From positions 213,658,070 through 213,722,069 of the forward strand of contig CM022299.1 in assembly GCA_011799875.1 (NCBI GenBank): a stretch of DNA of 64,000 nt, read 5' to 3'. The position numbers and the translations under genes were made by a program. Positions 35,689-47,078 of this stretch are shown piece by piece. How positions within the stretch are numbered: position 1 is the stretch's first letter; every line of letters begins with the position of its first letter. Source of the stretch: Thinopyrum elongatum. Taxonomy: Eukaryota > Streptophyta > Magnoliopsida > Poales > Poaceae. A model generated the notes under the pieces. That model had not been told where the DNA came from. It worked only from the letters and a program-made list of their open reading frames with translations, and made no database searches.

Positions 35689-37109
35689 TCATCTCGCAAT
35701 GTGGTCAATAAACAGGATATTTGCTTTAGAGCCATGGAAAAGCATGAGCATAACCTTCTGCCCTATTCTCCAAGATGGATGAGCCTTCATTATTTGAGAC
35801 CACCCATGAATAATAATCTTTTCACCTCGAAGGGAAATGGAGTAGGTCGACATAAACATCATGTTGTGACCAAGCACAAGTCTGACCCGACCATGGTCAG
35901 GCATCTGTATAGGAACAATAGAACTAGGCAGTATTTGTTTCAAGAAGATCATAGCTGTAAAACTGTGTATAAGCAAGAGTTTATGAACAACATATGTAAC
36001 AGAAAACAGCTCGTACCATAAGTTTCTTGACATAGTTGGACCTGTTCAACGTGTGCACCAGTGGCACACATATCCCACGTGGCCTTCCACCATTGAAACG
36101 CCCCACAAGGACCTCAAGACGATCAATAAAGTGTAGGAACTGGTGGATGTCGTCCCAGTCAAGTTCAGTGCCATCAGTAACAGTCGAGTTCTTATAGAAT
36201 AACAAACAAGTAGTGTGCTGAACTTTGAAATAACCTACACGTGCCACCAATTGTAAGAAATATTAGTTAGAAGTAGCATCTTCGTGAGAGAAGGGAATCA
36301 CAAATTGTTGCTACTTCTAAAGTCAAATTGTGATTAGTTAGACATAATAGGTGGATTAAGAAGTAATCGAGGCAACATGCAAGAACCAGATACAAAACTA
36401 ACATGGATGAACTACTGGAACGACATCGGGGTGGAAGATCACAGTGAAGATGAGACCAGGTTCTGCTATTTCCATCAACATTCGTTCGCCAACTTTCAGT
36501 CCGTAACACTTGAGAAAGTTTATCCAAGTTCGGCCATAAAAAAAGCAGCGATCTTCTTGGTTCATGCACCCAACTGGGAACTTATATCAATGGCTTGCCT
36601 TCAATGTGACCATTAAACTGGTGTATTCAGTTATGGCAAGGCTGACCATCTTGAGTACATGTGTTCTGGCAGAGCAAGGAATGCACTGCAGGAAAATTAA
36701 TATGAGAACACAATGTATTTGCTATCCAAATCTAGAAATAATTTCCTCTTTCACGTCAGTGTTGACCATGGTACTAGTACCCTTTATCCAAATATAGCAA
36801 TCCAAATTTCCAAATTAGTCGACAGCATGTTAAAAAAACCCAACCCTCCCGGATAGGAAAGAGGATTCTAGGAACATACTGTGCGCGTTTTAAAATCCTG
36901 TGTTAGGATGAGAAGGAACAAGTGTGGCGTCTCGCCGAGAGTGCAGAAACCTGTAGGATCCTCGCACTTTGGGCCCTGCAAATGAAACACACTAGATTCA
37001 GTAGGAAGAAAAATGCATCAACGGCGGCGGCTGCCATCCTAGGATTACCCGCGACCAAGGGACTAGGATTTATCAGGGATGGGTGAAGAATTCGTACCTG
37101 GTTCTCCAT
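35689..37109 (-). pseudogene. Two-B3-domain protein gene, five-exon model, one in-frame TGA
   Basis: A minus-strand model with GT-AG introns: exon 1 37098-37109 (ATG GAG AAC CAG), exon 2 36880-36975, exon 3 36416-36685, exon 4 about 36017-36217, exon 5 from about 35965 to TGA 35689. Exons 2 and 3 join in phase 0 and encode a B3-type fold, ending FFYGRTWINFLKCYGLKVGE. Exons 4-5 encode a second region, with PDHGRVRLVLGH and IHGWSQIMKAHPSWRIGQ. The segment upstream of ATG (TAGGGTTTTCTC) looks like a plant 5' leader. A TGA at 36587-36589 interrupts exon 3; TGG or CGA one base away would restore it. The exon 4-5 junction is uncertain in phase. B3 proteins are plant-specific nuclear DNA-binding proteins; target and role here are unknown. 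It could be a recent pseudogene, or the stop may be avoided by splicing I did not see. Confidence 0.6.
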
Positions 37110-37890
37110 GAGAAAACCCTATGCAATCGCCGAGAGGAGGTTTTCTCTGAACAAGTAGACGAGGGAGAAGGGGATTCAGGCCCAGTGAAATATTGCTGAT
37201 TCATCCGTCCAGCTTACTGCTAAAGCTGGAAAGGTGGGGGTTTTAGTGATTTGATGGCTCATTGGGCATTACTGCGGCGCTACGACCGGGGTGAGTCTAC
37301 CGTGCAGTCGTGCACTCTAATTTGGTGCATGGCATGTGGACCCCATTGCCGGATGCCCCGCAAATCAGCGAAAGGAAGTAGAAAGGCAGGAGTAACTAGT
37401 TACACATAAATATATTTTTGATAGAGAGATACTCCCTGTGTAAAGAAATATAAAAATCTTTTATATCACAACTTTATACATAAGAAAAATCAAGCGGAAT
37501 ATATATAACATAATATGGGGGTTCAGATGAGAATATAATACTCAGATAGGCTGACGGTTCTGGACTTTGGGCCACAGGCCGGTGGGCCTACATGTTTGGG
37601 GGCCCATGTTTTCTAACTCAATGCTTTTCATATTGCAAGCGATCGGTACGGCGCTGGTTTTAGATGTTGTCGCAAGGCGAATACAGAAAATTAAATAAAG
37701 CACGGCACCTGTTTGAATGAAATCAAACGACAGTTCCTAACCAGCAATCAGAGTTGCAATTCTTTCATGATATCCTATGTGATAAATAATACTGTCGTAC
37801 TACTTATACACACAGGACACTTGTTTCACCATGCCATATTATTACATCAAAAGCTCTCGGAGGATAGATCAGTTTGGCAGTTGCGTGCTG
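37110..37890. other. Intergenic region between the two B3-type genes
   Basis: Holds the 5' flank of the gene at 35689-37109 and the 3' flank of the gene at 37891-38837. Apart from the possible MITE terminus at 37427-37490 I see no feature. Confidence 0.5.
37427..37490. mobile_element. Possible truncated Stowaway-type MITE terminus
   Basis: ATACTCCCTGTGTAAAGAAA resembles the TA + CTCCCTCCGT end of grass Stowaway elements, followed by the usual ATATAAAA-rich body. No opposite terminus (ACGGAGGGAG) is seen within the next few hundred bases. Confidence 0.4.
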
Positions 37891-38837
37891 CTACTGAAGA
37901 ATTTCAAAGTTGATTAGGACCAGCTCTCCTTGCCGAGAAAGTTCGATTTTGACATCATCCCCTACCGCAAGATTTGATAGAGTTTTGAACCTTGACCGTC
38001 CTTTAGCATCAATCATCATGCGACCATCCTTTGTACTTACGGTATATTGAGCAGGTTCATTCACACCAAGGCTGCGCATGGTAAGAGAAACTTGGCCACG
38101 GTTGCCCGGATTATTGAACGACTCCCTCATTGCTCTAGGAATTCTCTGTTTGCAAACAAGAAGACATACACAAACAGTTAGATCAACACAGTGAATCATG
38201 TGAAACAACATGGAAAGAAAAAAGAACGAAGCACTTGGGCTGCCAATGCTTACCAAGAAGGTGGAGATGTCAGTTTTTGTAAGGACTTTGGTATATGCAG
38301 TGCGAACTGCAGCCCAGTCTGTTGCCGGTCCAAGTGCTGGTGCCATTGCCGCTGCACGGGCCGGAGCAGATGCAAGTGCAACTTCGAGTGTTGGTGCAGG
38401 TGCCGGAGCCGTTGCTGGTGCCCGTGCCGGTGCGACTGGTAGTGCCGCTGCTGCTGCCGGAGATGGTGCTCGTTGTGGAGCTGGTGCCGGTGTCGGAGCA
38501 GGTGCCCGTGTCGGTGCCCGATCCTCTGGTAGATCAGCCTGATCCGCTGACGCGGTCGGTGCCCAATCCTCTAGTGGATCAGACTGAGCTGCTACCGCTG
38601 TCAATGCTAGAGGCAGTGCCGTCGGAGTAGGTGCTGGTGCTCGATCCGATGCTGAAGGTGGTACCGACGTGCGAGACAGCAACGATCATCTCTGGTCTGC
38701 TATGATTTCATATTTGAGCTTTCTAACTTCACTAGGCTCTGTGACCTTGATCCAGTCTTTTTCTTCACTTCTTTTAAACGCGAGAAGGACTAATTGTGGC
38801 GTGTTTGTTAAAACAAACTGCAGTTCATCATAGGGCT
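37891..38837 (-). pseudogene. 3' part of a B3-type gene, cut by the Copia insertion
   Basis: On the minus strand the frame is open from the Copia LTR edge at 38837 (YDELQFVLTNTPQLVLLAF) to TAG 37891, except for a TGA at 38686-38688. Then follows a low-complexity Pro/Ala linker (about 38320-38660; repeats of APAPTPAPAP) and KVLTKTDISTFL, where a GT-AG intron (38146-38253) is placed. The last exon (37891-38145, 85 codons) encodes RIPRAMRESFNNPGNRG, then SLGVNEPAQYTVSTKDGRM and KTLSNLAVGDDVKIELSRQG, the C-terminal half of a B3-like fold. The upstream exons are not in this window and should lie beyond the far end of the Copia element. The 5' part is thus separated by at least 25 kb and the gene must be dead unless another copy exists. 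Confidence 0.6.
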
Positions 38838-39654
38838 TGAAAGGATCGAGAAGAGGTGTCTAGAGGGGGGGTGATTAGACCCTCAACAAGCAAAAGTGGC
38901 AGTTTTTAAGTTCTTCAAGTTGAGGTGGAGTTTTAGCAGAAGTTTAAGCATCCACAATACATTTCAAGCAAGCATGGCAAGAGTATATGAGCAGCGGAAA
39001 ATGAAGCATGCAAGTTGCAAGAAAGTAAAGGGATGAGATTGGAGTTTGCAAACGCAATTGAAGACACGAAGATTTTTGGCGTGGTTCCGATAGGTGGTGC
39101 TATCGTACATCCATGTTGATGGAGACTTCAACCCACGAAGGGTAACGGTTGCGCGAGTCCACGGAGGGCTCCACCCACGAAGGGTCCACGAAGAAGCAAC
39201 CTTGTCTATCCCACCATGGCCATCGCCCACGAAGGACTTGCCTCACTCGGGTAGATCTTCACGAAGTAGGCGATCTCCTTGCCCTTACAAACTCCTTGGT
39301 TCAACTCCACAATCTTGTCGGAGGCTCCCAAGTGACACCTAACCAATCTAGGAGACACCACTCTCCAAAAGGTAATAGATGGTGTGATGATGATGAACTC
39401 CTTGCTCTTGTGCTTCAAATGACAGTCTCCCCAACACTCAACTCTCTCTCACAGATTTGGCTATGGTGGAAAGATGACTTGAGTGGAAAGCAACTTGGGG
39501 AAGGCTAGAGATCAAGATTCTTGTGGTAGAATTGGAATGTCTTGGTCTCAACACATGAGTAGGTGGTTCTCTATCAGAAAATGAGTAGTGGAAGTGTAGG
39601 CACATTCTGATGGCTCTCTCACAAATGGAGATGGGGGTGGAGGGGTATATATAG
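38838..39654 (-). repeat. 3' LTR of the Copia element, distal part
   Basis: Plus-strand TGAAAGGATCGAGAAGAGGT begins the LTR edge, then GTGTCTAGAGGGGGGGTGAT, a block I associate with Maximus LTR ends. It stops at the TATAG (39650-39654) target duplication of the solo LTR. Confidence 0.75.
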
Positions 39655-41104
39655 TGTAACACCCCAAAAATTTAATCATGTTTTTACTAAATAAAATTTG
39701 GCCAGAAATAAAATTTTTGATTTATAAGTAAATCCTTTATTGCTTTCAGAGTATTTTCTATTTCTGTTTTTCAATATTCTTCCCTCCATATAGAAATTTT
39801 GAAAAATAATGTTGTGGCTTTGGGAGTTTTCTTAAATGTTTTCATATTATTTTAAATAACAGTAGGAATTATTTTCATAATAAAATTTGCCCAAATTAAT
39901 TCTCTTTATAGCATTTTCAAATCTTTAAATGCTCCGGTTGCACTGCCACCACTTTAAATAATCCTTTTAAAAATTCCACAAAAATTATGAGAGGTCATAT
40001 GATGCCCATATGTCACTTTGGTGTAAAAACACAACTTAGTCTTTTGTAAATTTTGAGCAAAACAATCTCTTTTCATTTCTATCCCATTTCTGAGTTATAA
40101 CTACAACCCTAATTTTCCTTGTTCCAAAAATCCTGAATTTTTTCCCACTTATAGTCCTTACAACCTAACCCTTAATTCCAAAATTTTAGCTCCATTGGAA
40201 TCTTTTTATTTCACCAAATATACACCTTTAGTTTCTGTCCAGTACTGAAATTTTGTAAAACTTGCATTAGCAAGTTTTCTCTTTTCACAAACTAACTCCA
40301 CCATCATTCTTGTCATCCAATGAGACACCATTCTGCCAAATATCACTTTCACAGGAATCCTCTAAATGGCCCTAGCATTCTGGCGAACACTTTGTGGGCA
40401 TGACAGAAAATTGGCAACTTTTCTGAACTACATTGTGATCTTGCTCAATTAGCCAAACCATCATGTCCACCATCTCTATAATCTTCAGGAGCATCAACCT
40501 GCCAAAAATCAAGTTGATTAGATCACTGTAGCTACCTCTGGCATATGCTCGAGCACTTGGCGTGCATGCAGAGAGCACGGCCAGAGTGCGTGTATTGCAC
40601 CGCTGGCATTGACTCCTGCCACTCCCTCTACTGCCTCCCCTGCTCGCCTTAGTCCACCACTGGATCAACCCGTCCACCCTGAACCCTGCCGACACTCTCC
40701 CTCATCCTCTAGCGCCGGCTAGCACCGCCCTGCGCCACCGCCGCCGAAACCTTCTCGGGCACGGCACCGCCCGAGTTGCTCAATCTTGCCAGCTCGCCCT
40801 CGCCTTAACTCTCACCTACCTGAGCATATCCACAGCTCGCTGACCTCCACCGACCCCAAAGACCCTGACCACCGCTCCTCACCGGCCTCGACGGCGCCAT
40901 GAATGGCCGCCGCCATACCCTGCTGTGGACGGCGCCGACCGGACCACCTGGCGCCTCCCCGAGCTTGCCAGCACCTCCTCTGGGCGGTGGCCTCTCCCAG
41001 AAGCTCCCCACGCCGCAACCACCCCGCCACCGCCCGCGTCGTGCCATCAATGGCTACTGCCGCCGTGTCCGCCTCTGGAAACCTCGGTGACGACCCCCTC
41101 CAGC

Positions 41105-41113
41105 CTATATAAG
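41105..41113 (+). promoter_or_regulatory. TATA box of the solo LTR
   Basis: CTATATAAG in the GC-rich segment, followed by a C-rich leader, the expected LTR core promoter; it would drive transcription rightward. Confidence 0.55.
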
Positions 41114-43320
41114 GTCACCTCGAGACCATTCGCGCCCTCACAGTGCATCGCCAAACTCCCAATCAGCCCCCAGGCCACCCCATTGAGCTAGGGAATGTCT
41201 TCTTCTCTCTCTCTGGTGGTCACGGCCACCGCAACTTCTCCGTCGACTCCGTCGCAACCACGGCCTCCCCCTTCCCAATTCCTTCACCATCAGCCTCCTG
41301 GAGCTCCCGCTGGTCCATTCCACCTCTCGATTTCACCGGGGAGCAACAGTAGGCGAAAGCCCCCTTTCTTCCATAACCGTCGTCCGCTGGAGATCGCATC
41401 ACCGGCGATGCAGAGCTCCTCGTCGATCGTGCTACCCACCAATGAGTCCGCCCGGACCTTCTGAGCACGTCGGTGAGCTCCACTGCCCAAGGGGCGCCGC
41501 CGTTCGCCGGCAATCGCCGTCGGTAGCGGCCTCCTCTGTTCGGTCATGAGGGAGAAGGGCGGGGTGGACTGGTCAAACATGACAGGTGGCCCCGGTGGGA
41601 CCCACCATCAGTCACTCAGCCCCTGCCGACTCAGCCGTTTAAGTGGAGACGGATTCCGTTCGGAACCGTTTTCGCGCGAGGAAGGCGTATTCCAGGTTGT
41701 ACGCCTTCGACGTCGGCCGTCCCCTCGCGCAGCTGATCGGCTGGGCTCGGCCCAGTAGCACCAAGCGGCTAAATAGCGCACAAGGCGCTGCTCTGCTTCT
41801 TTTCCTTTTCTTTTATTCAACAGTTTCTATTAATTCCACAGAACTCATTTCAAATCCAAATTTGACAATTCAAATTTCCTTGCACTCATAAAATCATGCT
41901 CTATTATTTTAGCTTAGGTGAACATTTTTACTAGGCCTTGTCTCTGTTGAACCTATTAAATAGTCCTTTTAATCAATTACTTCAACTTAGAAATTCCATA
42001 AGTAATTCATATGAACTCCAAATAAATTGATTCTTTTTTGTAATTTCTTATATATCATCTAGTTTATTTTAATATTTATTTCATAATTTCCGAGACAACT
42101 TTTTAGCATTGTTTTAGTTCTATGTGGTAATTCTAGTATTTTGCAAATAGGAATTGGAGGGGAGACAAAATTTTCAAAACTTTTGAAGTGCACCCAATAT
42201 CTCTGCATACTGAAGGCAAGCATCTTGAACATTTGATATGGTGAATGTTTTGTGATTGCTAGCTAAAATATTTGAATCATGGTTGTGATAATCTTTAGTA
42301 GAATTTGCATATGGCTATTTTTGCATGCATGATCCATGGCTATTTTGCTGTCATCTTTAAAGCATGAAGTATGAGTGAGTATGGTTACTTTCACTTGTCA
42401 TGTATGCCTGTGTTGTTATGGACTAAACTGCAGGGAAAAAAACCAGTCACGAGAAAAGTGACCGTGTGACTGAAAATCTCGTGGTGACGAGAATGATCAG
42501 TGATGGCATGTTGGGACATGCTAGGTGGTGACCCTGTTGGGTACCACCAATGATTTATCTTGTGCTAACCATTGCAGAAAGTACATAAGCCTCCTGAGAC
42601 GACCATAGATTGAGTCTTGTCATCGGTAACCCCCATACTTGATTCGTGCTACCACTTGTCCCTGCCACAGGTGGGGTGCGGTCCAGTAAGTTGCTAACCC
42701 CTTTCCGTGCACACACCGTACAGAGGGCCACGATGAGGGTTTCCCAGGGATCCGGGACTAAATCCTGTCATCGGGTCAGGGGGCATGGGTGTTTCCAGTT
42801 GTGACTGAGAGGGGGGCACCCCTTGGAATCCGCGCGTATTAATAGTGATCCCATGCAGGACGTTGGTCTCTCCGTCTCAGAGTTTTACTGGAACGATGCT
42901 TTGGGCGATTCCTGGCATCTGGAAAGTTAATCTGGTGTGTGCTGGTTAGGTGTGTTTTCAACCCAAAGACCGTAATGGGAATTAGTCAGCGTCTCGGTAC
43001 TGACTAAAGAAATCCTTTACTTGTGGGTAAAGAGTACACCCTCTGCAGAGTTTTTAAACCTATTCGAATAGCCATGTCCGTGGTTAAGGACTACAGTCTG
43101 GGTTGGTCAAGTGTCGGTCTTCGGAGGAAAATAATTAAAATGTGCCTGAATTATTTGGCAGGATAATTATTGTCACCCTGATGCTACCATGAATGTTTTT
43201 GCTATGCATATTAATATTATTGTGGTTATGCATATTGTGGACTAACCCGTTTCTCTTATATTATTTCCTGAGTGTCTCAGGGGCTGGCTAGACTACCCCG
43301 GGCACTCAACTTTATTCTCA

Positions 43321-43699
43321 AGACCTCTCGTGGCGTCTCTCGAGTTAACAGGTGGTTTATCTCGCCACTACTCTTGTAGACACCCGATTGGCATTTCTCT
43401 TCTAGTCCGACCGTGGCGTCACTTGATGCCCGACATGCATTTCTTTTCAAGACCTCTCATGGCGTCTCTCGAGTTAATAGGCGGTTTATCTCGCCACTAC
43501 TCTTGTGGACACCCGATTGGTATTTCTCTTCAAGTCTGACCGTGGTGTCACTTGACACCCGACTGGCATTTCTCTTCAAGACCTCTCGTGGCGTCTCTCG
43601 AGTTTACAGGCGGTCCCGCCACTACTCTTGTAGACACCCGATTGGCATTTATCTTCAAGACCTACCGTGGTGTCACTTGACATCCGACCGGCATTTCTT
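43321..43699 (+). repeat. 129-bp tandem repeat, about 2.9 copies, in the solo LTR
   Basis: Units begin AGACCTCTC at 43321, 43450 and 43579. Each unit itself contains two half-similar parts (CGTGGCGTCTCTCGAG and CCGTGG(C/T)GTCACTTGA), so the array looks like a nested duplication. The third unit lacks a few bases (TTTATCT). Confidence 0.85.
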
Positions 43700-44279
43700 T
43701 TATTTTATTTTCCTTAAACTCTCCTTGTTTATCACTAACATTCCCATATATTCATTTATTTGCATACGCTAATATTTTACCATGCCATGATTTAATTCCT
43801 GTCAGTAGGCATTTAAGTCCATCATGAGCATACGCATATAGTGTGGTTCATCATGATCATATAATTTAATTGTTGCATTCGGTATATCTTTTGTTCATGA
43901 TGTTTGCGAGTACATTCAAAGGTACTCACAGGCTTGTCCCTGGCTATTTACTTGGCCAGGTCAGGATTTCTACAAGGAGTACCACAGCGATGTCCGTGTG
44001 GAGCCTAGGATGGCAGCCATGCGGGATAGGAATTATCCAGGTCAGCCGTTCCTGTGGGGAATGGAGCCCCATCGACGTTGAAGAACCGCGAGACAATTCC
44101 ATCATCCACCACCAGAATCACTGTTGTAACATTAGACCTTCATGGTCTTGTATCCAATTCTTGTAATAGCTTGGTAATCTGTAACAAGGACGTGTCCACC
44201 AGTAACGGTAAATCCTGGGCTGGTGATGACATGAGGGGTTAATTTCTGGGATATTTTGTGTCCCGGCCCCGGCATATAG

Positions 44280-45055
44280 CCTCCACACAAAATCCAACCG
44301 TTACACACATTTGACCCAACTCGGTCAGACCGAATAGACGAACTCGGTGAGACCGATTCAGTTCAAAATGTGAACGTTAGGAATCTCGGTGGGACTGACT
44401 GGAACAACTCAGTGTGACCGATGTGCTAGGGCTAGGGAAAACATCAACTCGGTGCGACCGATTACCTCAACTCGGTTGGACCGAAATGAAGTAATAAGCA
44501 ACAGAGCGAATGACAAGCAGACTCGATGTGACCGATTTCACTGACTCGGTGAGACCGAAAGAGTGAAACATGTCACAGTGAGATTGCAAGGCCATCTCGG
44601 TGAGACCGAGATCCATATCGATGTGACCGAACTGTCTAGGGTTTTTGGCAATGGCTATGTCAACTGAACTTGGTGGCGCCGGATAGATCAAATCGGTGGG
44701 GCCGAGTTTGACTTTGCATTTTGGACATATGTGGAAAAGAGAAAGTGATTGAGGGTTTAGGAGCAATATCACTAAGCACTTTGAGCAAGTAGATCATTAA
44801 GCAACACCTCATCCCCTTTTAATAGTATTGGCTTTCCTATGGACTCAATGTGATCTTGGATCACTAAAATGAAAAAGAAGAGTCTTGAGCTTTTGCCAAT
44901 CTTTGTCCTTAGCATTTTGAAGGGGTTCCACATCCTCTTGTCCTTGCCATGCCATTGTTGAACTCATCTGAAATATACTAGATAAAGATATTAGTCCAAC
45001 AAAAGATATGTTGACATTAATTACCAAAATCACCCAGGGAGCACTAGTGTTTTCA
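44280..45055 (-). repeat. 3' LTR of the Copia element, proximal part
   Basis: Continues the LTR after the TATAG duplication (44275-44279) and ends at 45055, where the minus strand reads TGAAAACACTAGTG. The adjacent CCAAAAAGGGGAGAT (45056-45070, minus strand) is the polypurine tract. Total LTR length without the insertion is about 1.6 kb. Confidence 0.75.
44321..44705. repeat. Cluster of 12 palindromic TCGGT-N3-ACCGA motifs in the Copia LTR
   Basis: Thirteen-base copies start at 44321, 44344, 44386, 44409, 44449, 44472, 44523, 44546, 44597, 44618, 44670 and 44693. Arms are TCGGT and ACCGA with a variable N3 core (CAG, GAG, GCG, TGG and others); several copies have one or two changes in an arm. 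Spacing is irregular, so it is not a simple tandem repeat or a CRISPR array. Confidence 0.85.
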
Positions 45056-47078
45056 ATCTCCCCTTTTTGGTAATTGATGACAACATACATCAAAGCTTTA
45101 GAATAAAGATACTCATGATAACAAGTAAAGCTTTGGAAAGACATGCAACATGCATAGGCTCCCCCTACATGTATGCAATCATGTGAAGATAGAATATAAG
45201 AACATGTGAATGCATAGGCATGTCAGAGCAAGCAATGAGTTACATGTATCTTGGCTATATGCATCAGAGCAAATGATGTAGATAAAAGAAAGTGTACCTT
45301 CATGTTCATGAATCCTTCTTGCAAACAATATGTACATCAGCAAGAGATCATCATGCACATGAGTGTGATGCATATACTTACCTTGTGGTCTTGAGCTGGC
45401 TTTGGAAGAGAAGAGATGAACTTGAGAAAACAGGGTTAGATAACACAAGAACATTCTAGTTAAAGCAATTTCAGGAAACCACAAGAGTACCAAGACTGGG
45501 ATGACATGTAATGAGTGAGTACTTAGTACTTCATTTAGGTATAAACATGTCCCCAAGGATAAAAGATGTGCAATGAATTCCAAAGATTTTTCTCCCCTTT
45601 AGATAGCACAAATACTTTCACATTCTCCCCCTGAATCTGATATTGGAAAATGGGAGAAGGTAGGGTAAGAGAAATCAGAGCATGCAAACAACCATACATA
45701 GACATGTCTTTCCCCTCTTAAAGACATGTGCCTTCTCTCCTCTTGTAAATGTGCATCTTGTTGGAGGAGACGTTGATGCTCTCTCTCTCGATTAAGCTTT
45801 GATGTTCTCTCTCCCCCTTTGACATCAATTTCCAAGAAGGGAACTTCTGGAGCATGAGTCAAACAGGTTTTGGTCCTTGAGAGACATAAGGAAGCAGCAT
45901 GTAGTTTAAGATGCGGGTAGAGGATAAGAATCATGGAGTGGAGCTGGAGAAGAAATAAAATATGCAATGGCAAAAAGTTTTCTCAGCAGTGAAATCGGTC
46001 ACGCCGATCTGTTTTCATCGGTGACACCGAATTGGCAGTGTCATGGACGATTCATATCGGTCAGACCGAGCTAGTCCTTTTCGGTTGAACCGATGAACTA
46101 TATACAAGGAACCCTTGGAATTCAGTCTAGCCGATAGGTTGGAATCGGTGTGTCTGAGTTCAATGCAGAGGAAAAGTTTTGTCAACTCAGCTCACTTAGC
46201 AAATGAAATCTCACAAAGATTTGCAGGGAATTCAACTGAAGGATTTGCAAGGAAATTAACTAAAAGATTTGCAATGAATTTGATGCAGAAAATGCAGAGA
46301 AAAACATACATAAGGAAAGGGATCTAGATGAAGTTTTTTTTTTGAAAAGGGGAACAGCTAGCAAGAAACTTATGCAAAACACAAAAACAACTAAACACTA
46401 GAGAACTTCATCTAGAAGGGGTCGGCGACAAAGTCACCTATGTTAGAGTATATTGACTTAGGAGTCAAGTGAGATCACTTGATCATAGGTCATACTCATC
46501 GTTTAAGCTCAAAATGGGGTTACCATTTTTCGTTTAAGCATTTTGATGTATTCACATCTTGTTGAGTTGCTTTGACTCATGTATTGGAGTAAAGCTTCTC
46601 TAAGATGTGATGACATACCTTGGGTTGCGGTGTTGAAGTTGATCATGTAGTTGAACTTTTGTTGGATGCTCAAGGTTGATGTAGTCCATCAAGAGTTGGG
46701 AGCACCACTTGAAGTTGAAGTTCATCTTCCTACATGGGTTAGTCTTGCAAGGAAAAGCACTTGTGTATCCAAAATGACAATCATGAAGCTTGATATAAAA
46801 TGAAATTTGATATATAGAAATTGTCAAAAGGATATGTTGAGTGAGTTCATGCTTCCTTGTAATCAACAACCATATCATAGGAACTTGGTGATGTAGAGAT
46901 CGCTCAATATGTGAGTGATTTGCAATCTCATGAATTTGAGTTCATCCAAGTACCTACAAGGGTTAGATAACATGCAAGGGTACAAATATTCATCCAAGAT
47001 ATATGATAATCATCATAAGAGAGATATCAAGGATTAGTCATAAAAGGCTCATGCCTTGCAATGATCCAAATGGAGTTT
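45056..47078 (-). other. Untranslated region between Copia pol and 3' LTR
   Basis: About 2 kb with only short, unconvincing frames. SIRE-lineage elements may carry an envelope-like ORF here; I see none. The region holds the second TCGGT-N3-ACCGA cluster (45995-46157). Confidence 0.6.
45995..46157. repeat. Second cluster of TCGGT-N3-ACCGA motifs (five copies)
   Basis: Copies start at 45995, 46018, 46057, 46081 and 46145. They lie outside the LTR, in the pol-LTR spacer. Confidence 0.8.

Larger units (their letters stand above)
39655..44274 (+). repeat. Solo LTR, 4620 bp, Tekay-like
   Basis: Starts TGTAACACCCC, ends CCCCGGCA, and is flanked by perfect TATAG duplications (39650-39654 and 44275-44279). 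It has no internal domain. Length, TGTAAC start and the GAGTAC/GTACTC hairpin near the 3' end (43908-43927) match the LTR of the Tekay-type element at 1-12293, though the two sequences are otherwise different. An AT-rich first 700 bases is followed by a GC-rich promoter-like segment with a TATA box at 41105-41113. Open frames at 40805-41758 are compositional. Confidence 0.9.

Noticed and set aside
40805..41758. GC-rich frames resembling a gene in the solo LTR
   Set aside because: All lie in the promoter and leader part of a solo LTR, on both strands, with no domain.
44321..44705. CRISPR-like array
   Set aside because: The repeated unit is 13 bases with irregular spacing, no constant spacer length and no cas genes, in a plant retrotransposon.
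45179..45973. Possible envelope-like ORFs of the Copia element
   Set aside because: Two minus-strand frames of 124-134 codons lack signal, membrane or coiled-coil patterns and are not joined to pol; length is within chance.
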